From positions 119,640-183,639 of the forward strand of contig CBIHNI010000009.1 in assembly GCA_966211455.1 (NCBI GenBank): DNA of 64,000 bases. The letters run 5' to 3'. Below, piece after piece: positions 16,462 to 23,699 of this stretch. The first letter of the stretch is position 1. Every line of letters begins with the position of its first letter. The notes beneath the pieces were generated by a model, which saw nothing but the letters and a program-made list of their open reading frames with translations, was not told the origin of the DNA and did no database searches. The position numbers were made by a program, and so were the translations under genes. This DNA is from 21-14-0-10-47-8 sp966211455. Its GTDB lineage: Bacteria > Bdellovibrionota > Bdellovibrionia > Bdellovibrionales > Bdellovibrionaceae.

Positions 16462-17819
16462 GCGTTTTTATTCATGAAACCGCGCCAGACAGTCAAAAAG
16501 AGAATTTTGACATCAAACCAAAGCGACCAGTTTCGAACGTAATACAAATCGCACTCGATTCGCTTTTCCAGCGATGTATCCCCACGCCAGCCGTTGACCT
16601 GTGCCCATCCGGTGATGCCCGCCTTCATCTTGTGGCGAAGCATGTAGGCCGGAATTTCCTGACGAAATTTTTCCACGAATTTGGTCTGCTCGGGTCTTGG
16701 TCCGACTAAGCTCATATCACCAATAAAAACATTCCACAGTTGAGGCAATTCATCCAAAGAGGTCGCCCGCAAGAAACGACCAAATGTCGTTCTTCGCGGA
16801 TCATCTTTCACCGTCCAAGTCACCTGCGCTTCGGCATCAACCCGCATTGAACGGAATTTCCACATCTTAAACTTCACCCCGTCCAGACCGACACGTTCTT
16901 GCTTAAAAAAGATCGGTCCCTTCGAATCAAGCTTGATCAAAAGACCAATCAGCAACAGCAGTGGCGAAACCACCAGCAATCCTAAACCCGAAGCCACCAG
17001 GTCAAAAGCGCGCTTGCTGACTTCATCGATCGTCGAAAAGTTTGGCTGATTGACAACCAAGGCCGGATAACCTGCCAGATCTTCAACTTGGTAGCCAATG
17101 AAGGAATATTGCAGATCCGGCAAAACCACCAAAGGTACAACATCGTTATAGTTCTGCCTCAAAAACTGATCGAGATGCAGATAATCCTGGGCTGGATATC
17201 CGATGATGAAATAATCAGGATGAAACCGTTTACGAACTGAATTCAGGTCACCTGTCGTTTCGCTGATATTGAAATCTTGCGAAGTACCACGCGAATCTAA
17301 CCAGGCCACCATCTCGATCCCCGCGTCGGGGAAGCTGCGAACAGCCCGGACATAAGATTCGATCATTGGACCGTAACCAACCAAAGCCACATGGCGAAGA
17401 TTGCGGCCACGACGACGAAGGCTTCGCAAACCCATGCGCAAAACATAGCGGTAGAAACAAAACACGAAGGTCGATAAGAAAAAATAAGCGATGACGGTAG
17501 CGCGCGACAGTTTCAATTCATTGACGAAATAAATCAGCACGACAAAAGAAATGACGACCAAAAAGTTGGCGCGCATGACCGACATCAGCTCTTTCCACAG
17601 CGTGCTCAGGCGATAGGACTTATACAGCCCAATGCGAGAGAAGAAGAAATAGGTCAGAAAGATCAGCGGCAAAGAGACCTTGTAATAGAAAATATCCAGC
17701 GGCTCCGAGCGGAAATAGGTGAATCGAACAAATCCTGCAAACCACCAACAAATGGCTGCCAGTCCCAAATCGACTAATTTCTGGAGAAACGAGAAACCCT
17801 TCTCGTGGGTCTTTAACAT
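16455..17819 (-). CDS. Undecaprenyl-phosphate glucose phosphotransferase (WcaJ-like)
   Basis: 454 residues. N-terminal membrane segments (about four in residues 12-115) are followed by a CoA-binding-like fold ('G-Y-G-P-M-I-E-S-Y' near 150). From about 270 comes the bacterial sugar transferase domain with 'K-R-A-F-D-L', 'W-K-F-R-S-M-R', 'S-L-D-E-L-P-Q-L-W-N' and 'G-P-R-P-E-Q-T'. The C-terminal 'G-I-T-G-W-A-Q-V-N-G-W-R-G-D-T' is typical of WcaJ/ExoY-type enzymes. It starts a lipid-linked glycan by moving glucose- or galactose-1-phosphate to undecaprenyl phosphate. It is transcribed alone. Together with 8038-9387 it shows two initiating enzymes within 10 kb. Confidence 0.92.
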   Translation of the reverse strand: MLKTHEKGFSFLQKLVDLGLAAICWWFAGFVRFTYFRSEPLDIFYYKVSLPLIFLTYFFFSRIGLYKSYRLSTLWKELMSVMRANFLVVISFVVLIYFVNELKLSRATVIAYFFLSTFVFCFYRYVLRMGLRSLRRRGRNLRHVALVGYGPMIESYVRAVRSFPDAGIEMVAWLDSRGTSQDFNISETTGDLNSVRKRFHPDYFIIGYPAQDYLHLDQFLRQNYNDVVPLVVLPDLQYSFIGYQVEDLAGYPALVVNQPNFSTIDEVSKRAFDLVASGLGLLVVSPLLLLIGLLIKLDSKGPIFFKQERVGLDGVKFKMWKFRSMRVDAEAQVTWTVKDDPRRTTFGRFLRATSLDELPQLWNVFIGDMSLVGPRPEQTKFVEKFRQEIPAYMLRHKMKAGITGWAQVNGWRGDTSLEKRIECDLYYVRNWSLWFDVKILFLTVWRGFMNKNAY

Positions 17820-17992
17820 CCGCTCAATATGCGAGAAGAGCCTACTTTTTTCAATGCGGTTTTAGGCCAGCCTGCAGACCTCATGCCGCACCATATCACA
17901 ATCACATGCCCTCGCTTTGCAGTATTTGGCAAACTGTATGACATTGTCTCTGCAATTATCAATAAGTTGACTGAGGTGAAGGAAATTTGCCA

Positions 17993-19549
17993 ATGCGGGA
18001 TATGTCGCAGCTGAAAGGGAAACTTTCTCGAGGTTTTCAGGCTTACTATTTTTTTATTTCTATCGGCTTTCGAAAAGAATTCCGCTTTAAATCCCTTCTA
18101 ACTATCGCTTTAGGCGGCGCCGGAATTTCCCTTCAGGTCGGGGCGATTTCTTTAGCCCTGAAATATCTATCACACTCAGTAAAGCATGAAACTTTCGATT
18201 TGTTGGGGCAAACTTATGAGCTTCGAACGTCGGTCTTGTTGTTAGGCTTAACAACGTTATTTTGTTTTCTTTTATTAGTCTTAAGCAGCATCGCCACATT
18301 TTACTCGCATAAACTGACGATGCAACTGGGGGCATCCGCCGAACATGATATTTTTGGCCGTATCTATGAAAAGCTTGTGCGCTCGCCATTGCTAAAAATT
18401 CCCGAGCATGACCAAAAAACGGACACAAGTTTTTTGGTTCGAACTTTAGTCTCGGATGCACGCACATTTGGCCGCGCTTTTCACATCAGTTTGATGATGG
18501 TGGTACCTGCCTTTACTTTCGTCGGTGCAATTATCTCTTTGCTTCTGCTTCATCCTTTGACAACTTTAACTCTAATTCCATTTGCGACAGCTATGTTGTT
18601 TTTCGTCTATCGGGAAAATCAAGCAAGCGTCACGACTTCAAAAAAATTCGAAAAGATTCAGTCCCAGTACACCAAATATGCAGCCGATAAAATCGCAGCC
18701 CTCGCAAAAAGCCTTCGATCCGACCTTAATGTGAATTTACATTCCGAGAATGACGATTTTCATCCTAAGATTCCCACTCAATCCTTTGCAGATCTGATGC
18801 TAATTCCTTACCGCAGCAGCTTAATATCGGACCTATTTTTGGCGGGAACCGCATCTTTCGTTCTTTTTACGCTCTCCGCCTCTGCGATCTCGGGCCGAAC
18901 TAGCTGGACATCAATTGCGGCTTACCTAGTCAGTATCCGATACGGTACAAATGCCCTTAAAACTTTACTTTCTCGATTTTCCGTTCTCGGCCGATTCTTA
19001 CCGCAGATGACTCGAATCCGATCACTGCTTCAATCCATCGACAAAAAGCATCTCGTTCCTCCCCAAGATATTCGGCTTACCCATCCTTCCTTTCCTGGAA
19101 AATACATTCCGTTCGAAACCGGATCTCCGATTGGAATTGTCTCGCCTCAATATATCAATCGCTTTAACATCTCTCGTCTGTTCCAAAGTCTCCATGTTGA
19201 AGGAACAAACGAATCCCTGGCGCGTTTTTATCGCCCACGCTTTCATTTCGAGATCGAAAATCTTCTTGATGAAAACTCAGTTTTCTACTGTACTGGTCTC
19301 GAATTTTATCGCGAACGACATGAGATCACTCAAAATTCTAAGGCCATGTGCCGCCTGACCTCTGCCGAAGCAGTCGTGGATCCTGTCAAATACGTTATCG
19401 TGTATCTCAATGCTCAAGTGGTCTGGCTAGGCAACAGCACTGATTTCTATCTCATCAAAGATACTCTTAATCTGAACGCCATCAAGGCTGAAGAGGATGT
19501 CCAAATCGATCACGATCAGGATATCGATGATACCGATGATTTTGAATAA
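17993..19549 (+). CDS. ABC-exporter-like membrane protein with degenerate ATPase domain
   Basis: 518 residues. Residues 1-325 resemble the six-helix transmembrane domain of type IV ABC exporters: paired helices near 30-60, 80-105, 165-210 and 275-310, with a long helical intracellular stretch between. After about 350 the sequence follows an exporter nucleotide-binding domain in outline. However, where Walker A should be it reads 'I-G-I-V-S-P-Q-Y-I-N-R', without G-x-x-G-x-G-K-S/T. No signature LSGGQ or Walker B block is present, yet a 'Y-V-I-V-Y-L-N-A-Q-V-V-W-L-G' end resembles the strand after the H-loop. ATP hydrolysis therefore looks lost. The acidic tail ends 'D-D-T-D-D-F-E'. ATG at 17993 follows GAGGTGAAGG at a good distance. 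Function unknown. Confidence 0.6.
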   Translation: MRDMSQLKGKLSRGFQAYYFFISIGFRKEFRFKSLLTIALGGAGISLQVGAISLALKYLSHSVKHETFDLLGQTYELRTSVLLLGLTTLFCFLLLVLSSIATFYSHKLTMQLGASAEHDIFGRIYEKLVRSPLLKIPEHDQKTDTSFLVRTLVSDARTFGRAFHISLMMVVPAFTFVGAIISLLLLHPLTTLTLIPFATAMLFFVYRENQASVTTSKKFEKIQSQYTKYAADKIAALAKSLRSDLNVNLHSENDDFHPKIPTQSFADLMLIPYRSSLISDLFLAGTASFVLFTLSASAISGRTSWTSIAAYLVSIRYGTNALKTLLSRFSVLGRFLPQMTRIRSLLQSIDKKHLVPPQDIRLTHPSFPGKYIPFETGSPIGIVSPQYINRFNISRLFQSLHVEGTNESLARFYRPRFHFEIENLLDENSVFYCTGLEFYRERHEITQNSKAMCRLTSAEAVVDPVKYVIVYLNAQVVWLGNSTDFYLIKDTLNLNAIKAEEDVQIDHDQDIDDTDDFE

Positions 19550-19767
19550 GGCCTTGTCGCTCGAAGCCACGATCAAGTCCTAACGCAGAAAATATAATCC
19601 AATTTATACATTTATACTTGTTTATGTTTTAAGCAGTGATTCATGACGCACATTCAAAACCACAACCCAAGGGCTAGAAAACAAATATCAGTTTGTACGA
19701 ATTTTTTGAAAATCTTAGGCTGATTTTCAAGCCACGAGCTAAAACCATCTTTTTCAAGGAGGAAAAA
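19550..19767 (+). promoter_or_regulatory. AT-rich leader of the C1q-like gene, with hairpin
   Basis: The 218-base gap is strongly AT-rich. It has a TATAAT at 19593-19598 and a TATACT at 19613-19618, but no convincing -35 at 16-18 bases from either. A perfect hairpin (TTGAAAATC, loop of 7, GATTTTCAA) occupies 19706-19730. It is followed by the very strong ribosome site AAGGAGG at 19756-19762, five bases before the ATG. The arrangement suggests a well-translated gene with a structured leader. Promoter position is uncertain. Confidence 0.4.
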
Positions 19768-20418
19768 ATGTTCAAAACAGCTTTGGTATTCTTAGGTCTC
19801 TTAACAGCAGCTGTCTCTCAAGCCCATGCGATCGAAGTTCAAGATATCGGCTTCGGAGCACCCACGGTTTATGACCACGATAATGTCGATGCAAGTAAAG
19901 GGGATATTATCTACGATACTTTCCGAAACGGATTCTACGGCTACGACGGAACAAGCTGGAGTTCATTTGGAGCAACCGGTATCCAGTCCATCCAAGCTCG
20001 TTACACAACAACTGCCGGACAAAGCATTTCAAATGGCTCGACACCAATCATCGTTGATTTCGGAACATCTGATTACGACACCAACAGTGCCGTGACCACG
20101 GGTGCTTCTTGGAAGTTCACCGCTCCTGTAGCTGGTAAATACGCGGTCAGCGCCCGTGTTACTTTTGCTGCAGCCAGCTTTACTGCGGGGAATGGTATCA
20201 CTTTAGACATTTATAAAAATGGCTCTTTCTTTCAGCGCATTGGTACAACTCGCGCTTCCGTTACTGGCAGCGCATCAGCCCAAGTTTGGGGAAATGAAGA
20301 CATTTCTTTAAATGCGAATGACTATGTCGACATTCGTGTTACTCACGCTGAAGGCTCAGCTCGAAGCATTTTATCTACAGCTGGATACAACTCAGTATCG
20401 ATTCACAAAATCAATTAA
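19768..20418 (+). CDS. Secreted C1q/TNF-like domain protein
   Basis: 216 residues. The first 21 form a clear signal peptide with a Leu/Ala core ending A-H-A, so the mature protein is exported. Residues 40-65 carry 'G-D-I-I-Y-D-T' and 'F-Y-G-Y-D-G-T-S-W', a short module seen next to surface or fibre proteins. Residues about 75-216 fit a C1q-like jelly roll: 'W-K-F-T-A-P-V-A-G-K-Y-A-V-S-A' in the strand usually conserved as F-x-A-P-x-x-G-x-Y, then 'Y-K-N-G' and a final 'Y-N-S-V-S-I-H-K'. Such domains trimerise and often bind ligands at the surface. The start is fixed by AAGGAGG and the signal peptide. It is monocistronic and flanked by hairpins. Its role near glycan genes is unknown; a glycan-binding surface protein is possible. 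Confidence 0.75.
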   Translation: MFKTALVFLGLLTAAVSQAHAIEVQDIGFGAPTVYDHDNVDASKGDIIYDTFRNGFYGYDGTSWSSFGATGIQSIQARYTTTAGQSISNGSTPIIVDFGTSDYDTNSAVTTGASWKFTAPVAGKYAVSARVTFAAASFTAGNGITLDIYKNGSFFQRIGTTRASVTGSASAQVWGNEDISLNANDYVDIRVTHAEGSARSILSTAGYNSVSIHKIN

Positions 20419-20428
20419 ATCTTGGGAA

Positions 20429-20458
20429 AGAGTTCTCCCATAAAGGACTCATTTTTTA
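20429..20458 (+). terminator. Probable rho-independent terminator after the C1q-like gene
   Basis: GAGTTC and GGACTC pair (one G-T wobble) around a nine-base loop, followed by ATTTTTTATC. A short stem plus a T6 run directly downstream of the stop codon makes a plausible weak-to-moderate intrinsic terminator for the plus strand. Confidence 0.5.
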
Positions 20459-20464
20459 TCAATC

Positions 20465-20504
20465 ATGTCATGATCTGGCTGCAACCGTAGCCAGATCATG
20501 ACAT
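20465..20504. repeat. Perfect 16-bp inverted repeat between convergent genes
   Basis: Arms 20465-20480 and 20489-20504 are exact reverse complements (ATGTCATGATCTGGCT and its complement) around an eight-base loop. It lies between the C1q-like gene and the minus-strand gene ending at 20513. No T-run adjoins it on either strand, so it is not a textbook intrinsic terminator. It may still stop or stabilise transcripts from both sides, or be a protein-binding site. Confidence 0.75.
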
Positions 20505-20512
20505 CCAATCCC

Positions 20513-22153
20513 TTACGGTAACTCATAAATGCTAGCCAGGCCGTCGACAGTTCGCACTTTCTGTGCCTTCATCTCGGTCATTTTTTTGGTCAGCCAATCT
20601 CGCTCGATGGCGGCGATGGCCTTGCTCCACGCGTCCAGATCTTGCAAAGGATCTGTTTCTGGCTGCAGCAAAGCCCTTCGGATTTTGCGCAGTTCTACTT
20701 TCACATCTATTCCGTAAATCTTTTGGAATGCAGCGACCACGTCGCCGCCGCGAATGTCATTGAACTTGTCGGTGATCAGAACATACTTGATCGAATTCTT
20801 CTCTAGGCACTTTTCAAATTCTTCCTGACAGAAGTTTGAAAAAGTCACAGCTTGATCCCCTAGGTACATATGTCCACTTAAAGCATAGGCCAAAGAACCA
20901 CCCCACATCGCTTTGCGATTTTCGTATGCGAATGGGACACCCAGTTTGTTTGTTGGACCGACCAAATCCTTCGTTTGCAAGTAGATCTGTCGATGCCACG
21001 AAATCTCGATGTCTTGTTTGGAAACCTTATATGTGGTCCAGATAGAATATCCCATCAGCGAAGCCATTGCGATCATGGAAAGCTTGCGATGCCAGCTTTG
21101 CAAAAACAAAAAGAATCCACAAAATGTAACCAAAATGCCGATTGGCAACATGGGGGTGAATAGTCTGGGCAGATCCACTGGCCCAACTAAGAAACTGTAA
21201 GATAAAAGATAAAACAAAGGGATAAAAGCACAAGCCAACAGAATAGGGACTTGCGCCGGTGTTTCTATCTGACGGGCCTTTAAATATCCCGCTAATAAAA
21301 CAAAAGCGACAAAGCCAAGGCTGAGATAAAATCCGTAAATATCCATGAAAAAGGACTGCGCAATCGTAAATACCGTGAACAAGCTGGCGCTGCTTTGTCT
21401 GGTCACCGAATGATGAATTTCAGCCATGTTTTTAAACACCGCGGATGGACCAAAAATCAAAAGACCTAAGATAAAAGGTGCACAAAAAGAAAGACCAGCA
21501 ATCACGCTTTTTTTCAAAAAGGTTTTGCGAAATTTAGCATTCCATTCTCTTTCGGCTCGGAAAACCACCCACCCAATGACGCATCCAATGAACAACGTCA
21601 GAAGCCCCATGTCTTCATGAGTATTAGCCGCCAACCCCAGCCACAGGCTCATCAAAGCTAGATACTTATCACTGCCATAGGTCTTCATGCCCAAAGACTG
21701 AAGATAGCAAATAAAGAAAATCAAAAAGCCCAGTAAAAAAGTCGTGCTGTAGATATGGCAAAGCTCTTGCCCGCTTTGTAGCACCATTGGCAGCCACGAA
21801 GCATAGAAAAGGCCGACGGCAAAACCAAATGCGCGAGATCCAGTTATCCGAACGGCCAGTAGAAACAGGATGACGGCATTTAAGCTATCAAATGTCGAAA
21901 CCATGAATTTGATCGAATGATCTTGATAATGGAACATCAAGAGTCCGATTCCGTTGATCAAATAAGCCAAAGGACGATAGAAAAGCAGGTAGGGATCCCC
22001 AGTGATCAGACGTTCCGAAAAAACAAAGTACTGAAAGGTATCATGTCCAGAAACTCCCAGATCAAAAATTCGTCGGTACCTGAGATATCCAGCAATCGCA
22101 AAAACAATCAGCGCTAAGAGGCCTACAATCCAATGGTTCTTATTGATTTTCAT
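20513..22153 (-). CDS. GT-C-like polytopic membrane glycosyltransferase (PMT/ArnT-type)
   Basis: 546 residues with about eleven membrane segments, then a soluble C-terminal tail of about 150 residues. Near the N-terminus, after helix 1, it has 'G-V-S-G-H-D-T-F-Q-Y-F', placing an acidic residue where GT-C enzymes hold their catalytic Asp. 'F-Y-R-P-L-A-Y' follows. GT-C enzymes move sugars from polyprenyl-phosphate donors in the periplasm. ATG at 22153 is preferred because GAGGTGAT lies just upstream; the longer in-frame start lacks this. It is a paralogue of 33334-34968: both share a D-T-F-Q-Y-F motif, an F-x-R-P-L-x-Y motif and a C-terminus ending in L-P. Donor and acceptor are unknown. Confidence 0.65.
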   Translation of the reverse strand: MKINKNHWIVGLLALIVFAIAGYLRYRRIFDLGVSGHDTFQYFVFSERLITGDPYLLFYRPLAYLINGIGLLMFHYQDHSIKFMVSTFDSLNAVILFLLAVRITGSRAFGFAVGLFYASWLPMVLQSGQELCHIYSTTFLLGFLIFFICYLQSLGMKTYGSDKYLALMSLWLGLAANTHEDMGLLTLFIGCVIGWVVFRAEREWNAKFRKTFLKKSVIAGLSFCAPFILGLLIFGPSAVFKNMAEIHHSVTRQSSASLFTVFTIAQSFFMDIYGFYLSLGFVAFVLLAGYLKARQIETPAQVPILLACAFIPLFYLLSYSFLVGPVDLPRLFTPMLPIGILVTFCGFFLFLQSWHRKLSMIAMASLMGYSIWTTYKVSKQDIEISWHRQIYLQTKDLVGPTNKLGVPFAYENRKAMWGGSLAYALSGHMYLGDQAVTFSNFCQEEFEKCLEKNSIKYVLITDKFNDIRGGDVVAAFQKIYGIDVKVELRKIRRALLQPETDPLQDLDAWSKAIAAIERDWLTKKMTEMKAQKVRTVDGLASIYELP

Positions 22154-22175
22154 ATCACCTCGGCAAATCACGCTA

Positions 22176-23474
22176 TCATGCTGTAGATGGCTCCACAAGA
22201 GCCCGACGAAAATACTGAAAGCTTAATGCCGAACTTGCAACAGCAAGCGCGGTGGCAATCGCCGATCCATAAACTCCCCACACCGGAACAAAAGCTAAAT
22301 TCAAAATAATATTCATCACCGCGATCGACATCATAAACAAGGTCTGCCGCACTGGCTGCCCTGCCATGACGAAAATCGTATGAAATGGATAAAATCCAGA
22401 AGCCAACCAGATTCCGGTCATCAAAATCCCGAAGATCTTCCAGCTTTGATGAAATTCAGTCGAAACATGCATCAACTGCAATCCATACGGAAAAAGAAAA
22501 ATGGCCAGCGGCACCAATATAATCCCTGCGCCATATACCTTCTGAGCCGTTTGTCGAACCGTTTGGTTAAATTCCAGAAATTTTCTTTCGTGCAGCAATC
22601 GACCCAAGCGCGGATTGTAAATGTTCTGCAAAACCACCAAAAACTGACTGAGCCCTTCGACAAATAACGCGGCAAAACTGTAGATTCCCGTTTCGCGATC
22701 CGAAAGGAAAAAACCGATAATCAAAACATCAACTCGAGAATTCAACTCAAGCAAAGCGCCTGAAATCAAACTTTGAAAGCCAAAGATTAAATACTTTTTA
22801 TGTTCGGACCACTGAAGACGATACCGGCTTAGCTTTCGCCATAAAAAACCAAAGCGAAACAGAAAGACCAGAAACAAAAAACCTTCAGAGCCCGTAAAGA
22901 CAAATGGCAACAGGCTACCGTCCCAACGAAAAACGAAAAATCCAATCAGTAACAGCAAAACACCAGCATAGCGCAGGCACTGGTAAAAAGCGTAATCTTT
23001 CATCCGATTTTGGCCGTTGATCACACCGAGAAAGAACTTATTAAAGCTAAAAAACAGCAAACCCGGCGCAATCACCCAACAACCAATGGAAACCGGATCG
23101 CTTCCCAGAATCTGGGCCCACAGGTCAGCAGTTAAAATAAGAACCATTGTCCAAAAGATCGCAATACCCAAAAGCATTTTAAAATGAACAATAAGAACCG
23201 AATGAAGGTCCTCGGATAGATCGGTATTTTGTTTTCCCACAGAATGCAAAATAGAAAGCTGCAAACCACCCGAGCTCAGCTGGGAAAAAATAATGTAAAT
23301 CGCGATGACTTGATTCAGAATTCCCAAAGTGGCCGCATCATAGAAATACCCCACCCCTACATTCAGAGCGACGCCAGAAATCCCAAGCAAACCAATGCTT
23401 AGAAAATTCAAAATGACATCACGTTTTCCCGAGGTATTCGACATTGCAAAACCAGCTTTATTTCGAAAACTCAA
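22176..23474 (-). CDS. Oligosaccharide flippase (Wzx-like, MOP superfamily)
   Basis: 432 residues, hydrophobic throughout, with about twelve predicted helices. The N-terminal 'F-L-S-I-G-L-L-G-I-S-G-V-A-L-N' helix and 'Y-F-Y-D-A-A-T-L-G-I-L-N-Q' loop match Wzx-type polysaccharide translocases. A central 'D-R-E-T-G-I-Y-S-F-A' loop is also characteristic. The TTG start at 23474 is kept because GAGGGG precedes it at a good distance; ATG at 23444 lacks a clear ribosome site. It stops 22 bases before the GT-C-like gene on the same strand, and the two form a likely flippase/periplasmic transferase pair. Confidence 0.8.
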   Translation of the reverse strand: MSFRNKAGFAMSNTSGKRDVILNFLSIGLLGISGVALNVGVGYFYDAATLGILNQVIAIYIIFSQLSSGGLQLSILHSVGKQNTDLSEDLHSVLIVHFKMLLGIAIFWTMVLILTADLWAQILGSDPVSIGCWVIAPGLLFFSFNKFFLGVINGQNRMKDYAFYQCLRYAGVLLLLIGFFVFRWDGSLLPFVFTGSEGFLFLVFLFRFGFLWRKLSRYRLQWSEHKKYLIFGFQSLISGALLELNSRVDVLIIGFFLSDRETGIYSFAALFVEGLSQFLVVLQNIYNPRLGRLLHERKFLEFNQTVRQTAQKVYGAGIILVPLAIFLFPYGLQLMHVSTEFHQSWKIFGILMTGIWLASGFYPFHTIFVMAGQPVRQTLFMMSIAVMNIILNLAFVPVWGVYGSAIATALAVASSALSFQYFRRALVEPSTA

Positions 23475-23699
23475 ACTATCCCCTCAAACCTTTTCGGAAG
23501 CATCATTTTGCGCCCCGCATAAGATGTCGCTTGAAAATCCAAAATATGAATTTCAAGTTTCTAAATTGCTCAATGACATCAGATCTTCCTAAAGCCTCGA
23601 AGCAGGCTCTACGAAAGAGAAAAAGGGTTGCCCAAGAGACTATCGGACACTAATCTAAATCCCTCATAAATAGGCTAATTTTTCTAAGGACTTAAGATC

